Shown: positions 18,270-27,948, counted from the stretch's first letter. The stretch is 64,000 nt of DNA from Paenibacillus pabuli NBRC 13638 (GCF_001514495.1 NZ_BCNM01000007.1:124001-188000), one strand, 5' to 3'. Numbers and translations are program-made. The notes: a model not told the origin generated them from the letters alone.

Positions 18270-19049
18270 ATGATCATTGATGTACAGCATGTTAGTTGGA
18301 AAAGGGGACCGATCACCCTGCTGAACGATGTCAGCTGGCGTGTAAACGAAGGCGAACATTGGGCACTGCTTGGCCTGAATGGTTCCGGCAAAACCACCCT
18401 CCTGAACATGATCACCGGATATCTCTGGCCTACAGAAGGTACAATAAACGTGCTCGGACACCGTTACGGGGATGTGGATTTGCGTGAGCTGCGGAAGTCG
18501 ATCGGCTGGGTCAGCTCCTCCCTTCAGGAGAAATTATACGGGACCGACCGCGCCCAGTATGTCGTGATCAGCGGCAAACACGCCACCATCGGACTGTACG
18601 ATAAACTTTCGGATGAAGACCTGGATCAGGCACGGGAATTGATGCATACACTCGGTTGTCAGCATCTGTGGGATCGCGAATACCGTACCTGCTCCCAGGG
18701 GGAGAAGCAGAAGCTGCTCATTGCCAGAGCCCTGATGGCTAACCCGCGTGTACTCATTCTGGACGAACCATGCAATGGGCTCGATCTGTTCTCCAGAGAG
18801 CGGCTGCTGGAGAGCATCAGCGAGCTGACGCAAAAACCGGACACACCTTCGCTCATCTATGTGACTCATCATACGGAAGAAATATTGCCTGTGTTCAGCC
18901 ACAGTCTTCTGCTCCGGCGGGGCGAGATCGTAAATAGCGGATTAACCGGCGAGTTGATGAACAGAGATGTACTGAGTCACTTTTTTGAAGCGCCTGTGGA
19001 TGTGGATCGACATGGAGAACGTGTCTATGTAAGAGCATCGGAAAAATAA
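18270..19049 (+). CDS. ABC-type ATPase, YlmA-like
   Basis: A 259-aa single-domain ATPase with Walker A GLNGSGKTT (about 45-53), signature CSQGEKQKLLIARAL, Walker B VLILDEPCNGLD and H-loop THH. It resembles B. subtilis YlmA and the ModF-type stand-alone ATPases. No permease gene lies next to it, so it is either an orphan transporter subunit or has another role. The signature is SQGE rather than SGGQ, as in this subfamily. Confidence 0.85.
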   Translation: MIIDVQHVSWKRGPITLLNDVSWRVNEGEHWALLGLNGSGKTTLLNMITGYLWPTEGTINVLGHRYGDVDLRELRKSIGWVSSSLQEKLYGTDRAQYVVISGKHATIGLYDKLSDEDLDQARELMHTLGCQHLWDREYRTCSQGEKQKLLIARALMANPRVLILDEPCNGLDLFSRERLLESISELTQKPDTPSLIYVTHHTEEILPVFSHSLLLRRGEIVNSGLTGELMNRDVLSHFFEAPVDVDRHGERVYVRASEK

Positions 19050-19082
19050 TTTTCTATATCTATTCACATCAGAACAGTCGAA

Positions 19083-19129
19083 GCAGCCCAAAATCTTATC
19101 CACATGTGGACAGGTTTTTGGGCTGCTGT
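19083..19129. terminator. Hairpin between convergent genes
   Basis: GCAGCCCAAAA pairs with TTTTTGGGCTGC, with an inner CCACATGTGG palindrome. T-runs are within the stem, so its efficiency is uncertain. Confidence 0.5.
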
Positions 19130-19163
19130 ACTATATTATGAATTATCCACAGTTTTCTGTGTA

Positions 19164-19892
19164 CTATTTCCGGGCAGAGAGGAATAAAAACAACGGGATG
19201 CGCTGTCTGCGCAGGTACGTCTCCTCGTTTGCAAAATATTGACGCTGTGGCGTCGATTCCCGCAGATGCTGTACTTGAAATCCTGCCTGCTGTAATGCCA
19301 TGTAGTAGGATTCGATGGAGCGATGCATTTTCTTCACCGTACCCCCAAGCCATTGCTGCTCCCGAAATCCCTCCACAAAATATTGATCGACGACCCAGTT
19401 GGTTCGGACTCCCGAAGGTTGCAACGTCGACGTGATCACAGGATGCTCGACCGAAAATACGAATGCACCATTCTCTTTTAACGTGTGGTATACCTTGCGG
19501 AACAGGCTGTCTACATCCTCGATATAATGAATCGCCAGTCTGGATATGACCAGATCGTATGTATTAGCGGGATAACTCCACTCCTCCATATACGCTTGCT
19601 CAATCTGTGCGTTCTGGCCCTTTATCGATGCATTGGCAGCCTGAATCATATTCGCTGAACCTTCGATCCCCGTATAACTGCCGCCGAGGTGGCCGGGGCC
19701 CAACAGTTCTGCCCCGAACCTCGCATCCCCGCAGCCGAGATCCAATATGCTCTTGCCCCCAACATCTCCGATCAGCTCCAGCATCACGGGCTTCTCCAAT
19801 GTATCATTGGCATTCTCCTGCCACTGCCTGCGCTCCATATACTTCTCGAAATTAGCCTCATCTTCGTAAAAATCCGATCCCCGTTCGCTCAT
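19164..19892 (-). CDS. Class I SAM-dependent methyltransferase
   Basis: A 242-aa Rossmann-fold methyltransferase. SAM-binding motif I is KSILDLGCGDARFG, motif II region YTGIEGSANMIQAA, and motif IV region YDLVISRLAIHYIEDV. The ATG has GGAGGG upstream. The substrate is unknown; small-molecule methyltransferases of this type (UbiE-like) are often promiscuous. It stands alone between two terminators. Confidence 0.88.
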   Translation of the reverse strand: MSERGSDFYEDEANFEKYMERRQWQENANDTLEKPVMLELIGDVGGKSILDLGCGDARFGAELLGPGHLGGSYTGIEGSANMIQAANASIKGQNAQIEQAYMEEWSYPANTYDLVISRLAIHYIEDVDSLFRKVYHTLKENGAFVFSVEHPVITSTLQPSGVRTNWVVDQYFVEGFREQQWLGGTVKKMHRSIESYYMALQQAGFQVQHLRESTPQRQYFANEETYLRRQRIPLFLFLSARK

Positions 19893-19980
19893 TGCGCAAC
19901 CCTCCGTTACTGTGATGAAGTTCAGTCTCTCATATTCAGCCTGGAGAATTATACCGAATTTCGGTGTCTGTTTCTACAGC

Positions 19981-20020
19981 AAAAAGGCTGCCGCCGGACA
20001 TAATCCAGCAAACAGCCCTT
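19981..20020 (-). terminator. Terminator of the YdaM-like operon
   Basis: On the minus strand GGCTG-N3-GCTGGA pairs with TCCGGC-N2-CAGCC (one G-T pair) and is followed by TTTTT. Confidence 0.8.
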
Positions 20021-20049
20021 TATGATTAGAAGATGATCGTTATAATAGC

Positions 20050-21345
20050 TCAGCCAAAGCGCTGCGTTTTGTACCATTTGCTCTCACGTTTCTTGATCTT
20101 GTCCATGACCAAAGAGTAAAATGCCTTGATCGAGATGATAATGAACAGCTGTGCATACGTAAAATAAGATACGCAGGCGTATACGAAATTACGTATATTG
20201 CTCTGTCCAATGTCTGCCGCGAGTGCCAGGTTAATCTGCAATACATATATAAAGTACATCAATGCCCATCCAATGACGAGGAACACATAGGCATCTCCGG
20301 CAAACTGGAACGGCGAACTCACGTCCGGTTTGAATATGGCAATGATCTGGTAGACGAGATTAACCAAAAAGATAATATCCGATACAATAATGGCGAGCAT
20401 AAACCAAAAATAGCTGACTGCATAATAGAGAACCAATAATTTGTTACGCCAGCTGGATCGGTTGAACAGGTTATGGATATTATCCAGAACGACCTGATAG
20501 TTCCCTTTTGCCCACCGTTCACGCTGCTTCATATACACGCTGAGCTTCTCCGGCTCCTGCTGATACGCTTCTGCCTGGGGCGCAAGGGCAACAAACTGAC
20601 CACGATTCAGAATCTCAAAGGATAATGCCGTATCTTCTGTGATCGCCGTAACATCCCAGCCCCCGATCTCCCGGATCAGCTTCGTTTTAATAATATAATT
20701 GGTCCCTGGAATGGAACCGACCTGGAATAATTCCCACAGCCCTGTATGGTACACCCGCTGAGATGTGATAATCTCCAGATTAATGCATTGGGATAAGAAA
20801 TTTTGTCCCCGGTTCCGTGCTTTATTCCGGCCAAACACCACGCCGTATTGTTCCGGGTTTTCCAAAGCCTTCTGTGTCAAAAACATCAGGGAATTCCGCT
20901 CAGGTGCAGCATCTGCATCAAAGATGCAAATCCATTCTCCCGTAGATATCTCCAAACCATCATTCAATGCACCGGACTTGCCTCCCGTACCCTTACGTTC
21001 CATAACGGTCACATTCCGATGTACATAACTGGTTTTACTCAAAAATGTCCGGAGCTTCTCCGCTGTATCATCGGTGCAGTTATCTGCAATAACGATAACC
21101 TGGACCTTATCCTCCGGATAATTCAGGCGCAGGATGTGCTCTACGGTAGCCACAATAACCATACCTTCATTATGCGCAGGTACCATAATGGTTACAGTCG
21201 GATAATGATCCATATTTTCAGGAAGCTGAATCCCCTTTTTATCCTGCTTTTGAATAAAACGAATGGCTCCAGCCATTATGACTATGGATTCAAATACAGC
21301 GATCCATATACTAAATATGGATAATATCAAAATAAAGTCAGCCAC
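20050..21345 (-). CDS. GT2-family membrane glycosyltransferase (YdaM-like)
   Basis: A 431-aa processive-type glycosyltransferase. One N-terminal helix is followed by the GT-A domain (TVTIMVPAHNEGMVIVATV, ADNCTDDT, FDADAAPE as the DxD, ITEDTALSFEI, and QRERWAKGNYQVV, the QxxRW motif), then several C-terminal membrane helices. QxxRW is the mark of polysaccharide synthases such as BcsA, IcaA and YdaM. The GTG start at 21345 overlaps the stop of a 47-codon gene. Together with YdaJ- and YdaK-like genes it indicates a c-di-GMP-controlled exopolysaccharide locus. Confidence 0.92.
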   Translation of the reverse strand: MADFILILSIFSIWIAVFESIVIMAGAIRFIQKQDKKGIQLPENMDHYPTVTIMVPAHNEGMVIVATVEHILRLNYPEDKVQVIVIADNCTDDTAEKLRTFLSKTSYVHRNVTVMERKGTGGKSGALNDGLEISTGEWICIFDADAAPERNSLMFLTQKALENPEQYGVVFGRNKARNRGQNFLSQCINLEIITSQRVYHTGLWELFQVGSIPGTNYIIKTKLIREIGGWDVTAITEDTALSFEILNRGQFVALAPQAEAYQQEPEKLSVYMKQRERWAKGNYQVVLDNIHNLFNRSSWRNKLLVLYYAVSYFWFMLAIIVSDIIFLVNLVYQIIAIFKPDVSSPFQFAGDAYVFLVIGWALMYFIYVLQINLALAADIGQSNIRNFVYACVSYFTYAQLFIIISIKAFYSLVMDKIKKRESKWYKTQRFG

Positions 21346-21481
21346 TTACCTTCCTCCGATCGTACTTGCGATTCACCTTGGAGCGAAAGCGAAGAGTGGC
21401 GATCGTTAATAAAATAGTAAAAACACCCAATATGCAACTGACGGCAATACAGATGGGTATGAACCAGGACATGTATTCCAC
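21338..21481 (-). CDS. Small single-pass membrane protein (47 aa)
   Basis: A short gene with a GTG start at 21481, GGAGAG seven bases upstream, and a TGA overlapping the glycosyltransferase start. The translation has one hydrophobic helix (about residues 5-29: SWFIPICIAVSCILGVFTIL) followed by a strongly basic tail (RFRSKVNRKYDRRK). Its place between the c-di-GMP receptor and the synthase suggests a small synthase accessory subunit. I know of no family name. Confidence 0.65.
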   Translation of the reverse strand: MEYMSWFIPICIAVSCILGVFTILLTIATLRFRSKVNRKYDRRKVSG

Positions 21482-21507
21482 AGAGCATCTCTCCTTTCCT
21501 GCTAGTT

Positions 21508-22383
21508 TTAGATATACTCTCCTATGAGATCTGTCTCTGTGTTCCGTTCCAGTGCAGCAATAACAGCATCAATATCTTCATACTTTTCGAACTGCTCCTT
21601 CTGGAAAACCAGTGCACCGGATCGAATAACCGTCTGTAGTTCATTTCCTTTTTTATCAATCATCTGCAGATCCATCATCGCTTTTTTGATCCGCTCTGTA
21701 AGCACGGGCAAGTACTCCACATCGGTCATCGGGCAAATGATCACAAACCGTCCCCGACCCACAAAAAACTTGTAATCCTCATACCGGATCTGCTTCTGGA
21801 TCGTATTGGACAACTCCAGCAGAAACTGTGCATATCTTACGGAGCCAAGCGATTCCAGCACCAGGGGCAAAAATTCAATCTTGAACATCGCCATGCTGAA
21901 CCCATAATGCTCCGAGTAACGTCTGGCGAGATTGCTTTGCTTCATGACCGTATCGGCTAGAGCTTCCTTGTTGCCCAGAGATGTATCCGGGTCAATCTCC
22001 GGATTACGTTCTTGCAGCTCCTGCAGTCGCTCCATGACCCGTGCAGTGCGCACAAGGCTTGCCTTGATAAAAGCAGCCACAGCCACATTGGCCGGAATTA
22101 ATAGCCACCATGAGAACGTAAGTACATTCGCATCCGCATAGGTAGCAAGCCAGACAAAATACGAAACCAGATATACAAATCCGGCAACGACAGACACCCC
22201 GACAGGTATCACAAAACCAAGAACCAGCGCACCAAGCGATGCGATGCTGAACACCATATCCAGTGTGGTATAGCTCTGATTCATTTCAATTTTCAGATAG
22301 ACAACGAGCTGCTGGATCACGGCTAATCCGATCAAAATGGCATATCCCCATGCAATACGAAGAATGGGTGCTTTGTTCCTCAT
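21508..22383 (-). CDS. Membrane protein with degenerate GGDEF domain (YdaK-like c-di-GMP receptor)
   Basis: A 291-aa protein with four N-terminal membrane helices (to about residue 115) and a C-terminal GGDEF fold. The active-site motif is degenerate: GRGRF replaces GGDEF, so cyclase activity is not expected. The inhibitory-site motif RxxD is kept as RYED exactly five residues before it (RYED-YKFFV-GRGRF), so c-di-GMP binding is expected. B. subtilis YdaK has the same plan and switches on the exopolysaccharide machinery encoded beside it. GGAGAGAAGG precedes the ATG. Confidence 0.88.
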   Translation of the reverse strand: MRNKAPILRIAWGYAILIGLAVIQQLVVYLKIEMNQSYTTLDMVFSIASLGALVLGFVIPVGVSVVAGFVYLVSYFVWLATYADANVLTFSWWLLIPANVAVAAFIKASLVRTARVMERLQELQERNPEIDPDTSLGNKEALADTVMKQSNLARRYSEHYGFSMAMFKIEFLPLVLESLGSVRYAQFLLELSNTIQKQIRYEDYKFFVGRGRFVIICPMTDVEYLPVLTERIKKAMMDLQMIDKKGNELQTVIRSGALVFQKEQFEKYEDIDAVIAALERNTETDLIGEYI

Positions 22384-22495
22384 GGTGACCTTCTCTCCGG
22401 TAATGGATTTGTAATATCTAAGTTACGACAAATTATGACATGAACATACAAATGTTATGCTAACACATTACCCAAAATATAAAATGACATTTTTA

Positions 22496-23611
22496 TCACT
22501 TTTTAATCATTTTCTGTAATTCAGTCTCGCCAAGCAGAGGAAACAGATTGTCAAACATATGTGTATTCCCATCAAATACATACCCTCCAGGATAAGACTT
22601 ATCCAGATTGCGCAGGGTGATCATATGGTTATACAACTGCTGGGCCCATTTTGGATCACCCGATTGAACAGCGAGCAGTATGGCGAGTCCATAAACGGAT
22701 GGAGATTCGTAGGATACCGCCGGGGTTCGCCCCGAGCGTGTATATTGACCCGGCAGCCGATGACGGGTATTGAATTCTTTTTTCAGAAAGGCAATAAGCT
22801 TGTCCGGTTTCCGATCGGTTGCCGTAAGATGATTAGCCACAATCAACTGATCAATCAGGTTGACCGTGTCATCATAAGTATATTTTTTCGTTTCGACATT
22901 AAAGGTTTTAGGATAAAACAAGCCGTCATCCGGCATGCTTTTCAGCAGTGATTCGTATTTAACATAGGTTCCAGGCTCCAGCATTGCATGCTGCTCCATC
23001 GCCTGAAGAGCCCGCAGGTCAACATATACCAGACTCAATGTATCCGTATCCGGGGCGTTCCCATGAGCAAAATCGTGAAAATCAACATAATATCCCTTGT
23101 TCTGAACGGATTGCGTCAGGGTACGAACAAGATCCGACGCTGTGGCGAGCTTCTCTTCCCGACCCTGTTCCCATTGATCTGCTGCCTTCAATAAAGCATC
23201 GACAATTCGAAAGTCATCACCAAGCGCATTGGTAGTCACATGTGATGTCCCGTCCGCGTCCAGTTTCCAGGCAATGTAGTTTTGTGGCATTAGAAAATAG
23301 GTCGTTAACCGATTATACGTCTGCTCAAATAACACCTGATCGTTCTTGGCAACGGCGTATTGCATCCACAGACCAAGCGATTCAGACAACGCCTCTCGGC
23401 CTGCCACAATATTTGCATCTTCTGACGAGGCATCCTGGAGATAAGTTGCAAGTGTACCATTGGGGTTGGTCATATGCTGCTGGACAAATGAAACGGTTGG
23501 GGACAGCTCGTTCATGACAAACCGCTCCTTCATGAAAATAATCCATGCTGCCGTGATACTGACGGCCAGTATGACCAACCATGTTATTCTTTTCCGATTC
23601 ATGATCTGCAT
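22496..23611 (-). CDS. GH8-like glycoside hydrolase with signal anchor (YdaJ-like)
   Basis: A 371-aa exported protein. A basic start (MQIMNRKR) and hydrophobic helix (about 8-25) form a signal peptide or anchor. The GH8 fold is suggested by LSESLGLWMQYAV, holding the general-acid Glu, by NALGDDFRIVDALLKAADQW and by YESPSVYGLAILLAV. GH8 enzymes are regular partners of polysaccharide synthases (BcsZ, YdaJ). I chose the ATG at 23611 because GGAGG lies five bases upstream; an ATG at 23716 overlaps the MarR stop but has no ribosome site. Confidence 0.8.
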   Translation of the reverse strand: MQIMNRKRITWLVILAVSITAAWIIFMKERFVMNELSPTVSFVQQHMTNPNGTLATYLQDASSEDANIVAGREALSESLGLWMQYAVAKNDQVLFEQTYNRLTTYFLMPQNYIAWKLDADGTSHVTTNALGDDFRIVDALLKAADQWEQGREEKLATASDLVRTLTQSVQNKGYYVDFHDFAHGNAPDTDTLSLVYVDLRALQAMEQHAMLEPGTYVKYESLLKSMPDDGLFYPKTFNVETKKYTYDDTVNLIDQLIVANHLTATDRKPDKLIAFLKKEFNTRHRLPGQYTRSGRTPAVSYESPSVYGLAILLAVQSGDPKWAQQLYNHMITLRNLDKSYPGGYVFDGNTHMFDNLFPLLGETELQKMIKK

Positions 23612-23712
23612 GCTGTCCTCCTGCGTTGTTGCATCCCTGAAATAACGACTCTTTTCCTTGAGATTGGGCTGGTTAAGTTCTGGGATGTAAGGATCAAGGA
23701 TAGAGAGATGTT

Positions 23713-24189
23713 TCATTCAGATTGATCCATATACGGCCGGCGGCCGCCCTTTTTGACAAATTTCCAATCCACTTCAATGTTGTGACGCATCCGGCGCAGC
23801 AGCTGAACGGCAATCTCGATCTCTTCCTCCGTTAAACCCTCCAGCGTTACCTGATCGGAATGAACACCCTCTCTGCGGATAAACTCCCAAGCTTCCAGGC
23901 CAGCTTCGGTCGGATATAAGAGCTTATTCTTTTTATTACCCATGGCCGACTGTTTGACGACAAACCCGTCCGATTCCAGTTTGCTAATGGCTCTGGCCGC
24001 CGTAGTACGATCGACTTTGATTAATTCAGCAAGCTGATTCGGAATAATGCCTGGATTTTCGCAAATGCGATAAAGATACAGGTACTGTCCACGAGACAGG
24101 TTTAAATGTTGGAATTCAACGTTACTAATCGAATCCAGACAGCGGGCAATCATGCCGATTTCACGCAGCACTTCTTTTTTTTCAGTCAA
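23713..24189 (-). CDS. MarR-family transcriptional regulator
   Basis: A 158-aa winged-helix protein with LSRGQYLYLYRICENPGI, LAELIKVDRTTAARAISKLESDGFV (recognition helix) and a wing with NKKNKLLYPTEAG. I prefer TTG at 24189, eight bases after GGAGAG; a GTG at 24198 is too close to that site. It is the first gene of the YdaJ/K/M-like operon and may control it, which is inference from position. Confidence 0.85.
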   Translation of the reverse strand: MTEKKEVLREIGMIARCLDSISNVEFQHLNLSRGQYLYLYRICENPGIIPNQLAELIKVDRTTAARAISKLESDGFVVKQSAMGNKKNKLLYPTEAGLEAWEFIRREGVHSDQVTLEGLTEEEIEIAVQLLRRMRHNIEVDWKFVKKGGRRPYMDQSE

Positions 24190-24360
24190 TGTCTTCACTC
24201 TCCATATTTAATTGTTGCATTCGCAACATAATTGATGATATAAATGATTGGAATCGTTTAAATTTTAATTCATAACAACATATGAAATAGGTATACGCCA
24301 CCCTATGTACCAGTTTACCATGTCAGGATAGGATTACTATTGACCAAAGGAGAAACATTC

Positions 24361-24801
24361 ATGAATACAACTATTGTTGAAGCGAATAACCAGCAGTTTC
24401 TCGACGCCTGCTTCGCCATTCGTACCGCTATTTTCGTTGAAGAACAAGGCGTGTCTGCCGAGGATGAGTTTGATGCCTATGATGCACTGGGTACAGAAGC
24501 AAGACATATTCTACTTTACGTGGACGGCGTACCGGCTGCTTCTTCCCGCCTTCGTGTAGTGGAGCAAGTCGCCAAGCTGGAACGGATTTGTGTCATGCTG
24601 GATTATCGTAAACATGGACTCGGTCGTGTGCTGATTGATAAGCTGGAGCAGATGGCACTCGATCAAGGGTTGGAGAAAGCCAAGCTGCATGCACAGGTAC
24701 AAGCATCAGGGTTCTACGAACGTCTCGGATATACGGCAGCCTCGGACATATTTATGGAAGACGGCATTCCTCATCTGCTGATGACCAAGAACCTGAAATA
24801 A
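24361..24801 (+). CDS. GNAT-family N-acetyltransferase (YjcF-like)
   Basis: A 146-aa GNAT. The acetyl-CoA site is RICVMLDYRKHGLGRVLIDKLE (Q/RxxGxG/A form), followed by LHAQVQASGFYERLGY. The N-terminal FAIRTAIFVEEQGVSAEDEFD is typical of the YjcF/ElaA-like group. AAGGAG lies before the ATG at 24361. The substrate is unknown. The unit ends in a strong terminator. Confidence 0.9.
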   Translation: MNTTIVEANNQQFLDACFAIRTAIFVEEQGVSAEDEFDAYDALGTEARHILLYVDGVPAASSRLRVVEQVAKLERICVMLDYRKHGLGRVLIDKLEQMALDQGLEKAKLHAQVQASGFYERLGYTAASDIFMEDGIPHLLMTKNLK

Positions 24802-24805
24802 CGAC

Positions 24806-24872
24806 AAAAGAGCATCTCAAAGGTCCGGAATTGCGTACAATGTATGCATACCTTTGGATGCTCTTTTTTTTA
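24806..24872 (+). terminator. Terminator of the GNAT gene
   Basis: AAAAGAGCATC pairs with GATGCTCTTTTT and AAAGGT with ACCTTT, separated by a long loop; a run of T follows. Confidence 0.85.
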
Positions 24873-24989
24873 TGTTCTAACGAACTCAGCCAGTGCTGCT
24901 ATTAATCGAGATTCAACCATTCTGGGAATGTAACGAATCGTATCATGACAAAGAAGCCAGGCATTCACCTGACTTCTTCTTTTGCATGC

Positions 24990-26084
24990 TTACCCCAGAG
25001 CCAGACGGCCTGTCTGTGCCTCAGCAGCATTATTTTTCATCTGTTTACTGCGTAATTGTCCGCATGCCGCATCAATATCGGTACCATGCTCCATGCGTAC
25101 AGTGGCATTAATTTGGTTCTTTTTCAATGTATCGTAGAAGCCCAGAATGGATTCTTCCGTACTCCGTTGATATTGACTGTGCTCATCCACCGGATTATAC
25201 GGAATCAGATTGATACTGACCATACTCTTGCGACTGGACAACAGTTCAGCCAGTTCTGCAGCATGTTCCCGCTGGTCGTTGACGTCCCGAAGCAAAATAT
25301 ACTCAAACATAATACGCTTGTTCGTCGTAGCCAGGTAATAATCCACCGCGTCCATCAATTGTTCAATTGGGAAGGCGCGGTTGATCTTCATGATCTGTGT
25401 ACGCAGCTCGTTATTCGGTGCATGCAGGGAGATCGCCAGATTGACCTGCAGATTGCTGTCTGCAAATTCCTTGATCTTGTCAGGCAGTCCGCTTGTGGAT
25501 ACGGTGATCCGCTTGGCTGCAAGCGCCAAACCTTTACGATCCTTGATCACTTCGATGAAGTCAGACATGTTCTGGAAATTATCGAACGGCTCGCCAATTC
25601 CCATGACGACCACGTTAGTTACCCGCTCGCCTTGACCAGCTGCATCAAGATACTGTTGTACATGCATAATCTGTTCCACAATTTCGCCACCAGTCAGATC
25701 GCGGCTCTTCTTGATCAGCCCGCTCGCGCAAAAGCTGCAGCCAATATTACATCCCACTTGAGTGGTTACACATACAGTTAGCCCATACTTTTGGCGCATT
25801 AAGACCGTTTCAATCAGATTGCCGTCCTGCATACGAAGCAGAAATTTCACCGTACCGTCAGCCGATTCCTGCTTCACATGTTCACTCAGCGAGTTCATCG
25901 TGAAATGCTCGGAAATGACATCCAGACATTCCTGACGGACGTCCGTCATCTCTGTAAAATCATTCACACGTTCCTGATATAACCACTCCCAGATGCGGGA
26001 AGCGCGGGATTTCTTCTGCCCGTGCTCCGGCAGCCAGGCACGTAATTGCTCTAATGTTAATCCATATATGGATGATTTAATCAT
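24990..26084 (-). CDS. rlmN: RlmN, 23S rRNA/tRNA adenine-C2 methyltransferase
   Basis: A 364-aa radical-SAM enzyme. The cluster-binding CNIGCSFC (CxxxCxxC) follows [15 protein letters not shown] is the GGEP-like SAM site; the C-terminal DIDAACGQL carries the methyl-carrying cysteine. RlmN methylates A2503 of 23S rRNA and A37 of some tRNAs. The ATG at 26084 follows GAGGACAATAAC; the frame is open upstream for 39 codons but without a ribosome site. Confidence 0.96.
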   Translation of the reverse strand: MIKSSIYGLTLEQLRAWLPEHGQKKSRASRIWEWLYQERVNDFTEMTDVRQECLDVISEHFTMNSLSEHVKQESADGTVKFLLRMQDGNLIETVLMRQKYGLTVCVTTQVGCNIGCSFCASGLIKKSRDLTGGEIVEQIMHVQQYLDAAGQGERVTNVVVMGIGEPFDNFQNMSDFIEVIKDRKGLALAAKRITVSTSGLPDKIKEFADSNLQVNLAISLHAPNNELRTQIMKINRAFPIEQLMDAVDYYLATTNKRIMFEYILLRDVNDQREHAAELAELLSSRKSMVSINLIPYNPVDEHSQYQRSTEESILGFYDTLKKNQINATVRMEHGTDIDAACGQLRSKQMKNNAAEAQTGRLALG

Positions 26085-26263
26085 GTTATTGTCCTCTTTT
26101 CGCAAAAAAGCATATGGCTCATCGGTTCTGTCGAAAAAACCTCTACTCTGTATTGTCCCAAAATTGACGAGGGAACACAAGGGCTTTTGCATTTCTTCCA
26201 AGAGGTTTTATTCATGGCAAATCTACACAGCCGCTTATTTCAACCAGCTGCACTCCGCAGCTT

Positions 26264-27628
26264 TTAGAAGTGGATAATACCGGAGGTGTGCAGCAGAACG
26301 AGAAGCACCAGAATTGGCGCTACATAACGCAGCATGAACAGCCATACCCGGAACCAGCCTGCACGCAGGCCGGATGCTTCGGCTGCCTTTTTCCAGAAGT
26401 ACCCGGCAAAAATAGTAACCAGCAATCCACCAATCGGAAGCAAAATGTTGGACGCTACAAAGTCCATCCAGTCGAACACACTCTTCGATCCAATGGTCCA
26501 TTCAGGGAACAATCCGAGCGACAAAACCGAAGGAAGTCCCACGATGAACACAGCGAGTGAAATGGTCCATACCGCGCGGCTTCGGCTCCATGACAATCTT
26601 TCCATGAAATATTTCACTGGAACTTCCAGCAAGGATACTGCTGACGTCAGTGCTGCAATTGCCAGCAGGACGAAGAATAGTCCTCCAAACAAGAACCCGA
26701 GAGGCATGGCCGAAAAGGCCGCTGGAAGAGCCACAAAGATTAGCGACGGCCCCTGATCAGGTGCAATTCCGAACGAGAATGTCGTTGGAAAGATGATCAA
26801 ACCTGCAATGAATGCATAGAGCAGGTCACCCGCACCGACAGCGACTGTTGCTGCACCGAGCGATTGATTTTTATCGACATACGAGCCGTACGTTACTAAG
26901 ATACCCATACCCAGCGATAGGGAGAAGAAGGCATGCCCCAGTGCAACCAGCGCCGATTCGGTCGTCAGCTGTGAGAAGTCCGGATTGAGGAAGAAAGAAA
27001 CTCCCGCGCCAGCTCCCGGCAAAGTCACTGCACGAACCATCAGGATAATGAGCAGGACAAGCATTGCGGGGATCAGTACCTTGTTAAACTTCTCGATCCC
27101 GTTGGATACCCCTTTGGCTACAATCCAGCCTGTGATTAGAACCGAAACCAACTGCCATACAATCGGCAAATAACCACCCACGAAGTCACCGAATTGTCCG
27201 GCATAATCCGGATTGTTATACAACGTGCCACTGAAGGACGTCACTGCATAGTGCAGCGTCCAACCTGCAATGATCACATAAAAGGAAAGGATGATAAACG
27301 GCGTCAGTACTTGCAGCAAACCAGCCGCAAGCCACCCTTTTTGCCCACCTGCCTTGATAAAGGCCGTAGCCGCGCTGCCTCTGCCGCTGCGACCAATCGC
27401 AAGCTCAGCCAGCAGAACAGGCAGACCAATCAACAGGAGGCAGACGATAAAGAGCAGGAAAAACGCAGCTCCCCCGTTCTCCCCCGTAATATAGGGAAAC
27501 TTCCACATGTTGCCGAGACCCACTGAACTGCCGATGGCCGCCAGAATGAATCCGGCCTGTGAGAAGCGTTCACCTTTGCCCGGTCCGTCTTGATTCAAAT
27601 TGGAATTATTGGACTTACTCAAATTCAT
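26264..27628 (-). CDS. Sodium-dependent symporter of the NSS/SNF family
   Basis: A 454-aa transporter with about eleven to twelve membrane helices. The first helix motif AAIGSSVGLGNMWKFPYITGENGGAAF includes the Na+-binding GNMWKFPY pattern of bacterial NSS proteins (LeuT, MhsT, YhdH, YocR). It probably imports an amino acid or related solute. GGAG lies eight bases before the ATG. Confidence 0.93.
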   Translation of the reverse strand: MNLSKSNNSNLNQDGPGKGERFSQAGFILAAIGSSVGLGNMWKFPYITGENGGAAFFLLFIVCLLLIGLPVLLAELAIGRSGRGSAATAFIKAGGQKGWLAAGLLQVLTPFIILSFYVIIAGWTLHYAVTSFSGTLYNNPDYAGQFGDFVGGYLPIVWQLVSVLITGWIVAKGVSNGIEKFNKVLIPAMLVLLIILMVRAVTLPGAGAGVSFFLNPDFSQLTTESALVALGHAFFSLSLGMGILVTYGSYVDKNQSLGAATVAVGAGDLLYAFIAGLIIFPTTFSFGIAPDQGPSLIFVALPAAFSAMPLGFLFGGLFFVLLAIAALTSAVSLLEVPVKYFMERLSWSRSRAVWTISLAVFIVGLPSVLSLGLFPEWTIGSKSVFDWMDFVASNILLPIGGLLVTIFAGYFWKKAAEASGLRAGWFRVWLFMLRYVAPILVLLVLLHTSGIIHF

Positions 27629-27948
27629 TATATCTACTCCATCTGTTCTAAGATTTTCCGTTATTATATAACAGTCATCCCCTCAGGTCATTCGAAAATC
27701 GAAATTAATCGAAATGTTATTTATTTACAGTAATGTCTGCATTAAATATGCTTGCCCTTCCTTCTTCGCTTAACAAAGAAAGCAGTATGCAATGTGCAGC
27801 CCATGTGAACCTCCTCAGAAGCAGTATGTGACAAAAAGGAGCACGCCAACCCTACTCCGTTATTCGTTAGCTTGTCCTCAAAAAAAGAGGTGTTCCACCA
27901 GCCACTTTCGTAGCTGAGGGACACCTCTATCCATAGCATAGATCCATT
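27629..27948. other. Intergenic region upstream of the symporter gene
   Basis: No credible gene. It holds the greA terminator (27879-27929) and presumably the symporter promoter. An open frame on the minus strand (27742-27939) reads through the terminator and lacks a ribosome site. Confidence 0.6.
27879..27929 (-). terminator. Terminator of greA
   Basis: On the minus strand AGAGGTGTCCC pairs with GGAACACCTCT, with an inner AGC/GCT pair, followed by a run of seven T. Confidence 0.9.

Noticed and set aside
21508-22383. Active diguanylate cyclase
   Set aside because: GRGRF replaces GGDEF, so catalysis is not expected; the intact RxxD supports a receptor role.
23612-23716. Longer N-terminus of the GH8-like gene from ATG 23716
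   Set aside because: No ribosome site; the added residues would precede the signal anchor. GGAGG marks the ATG at 23611.
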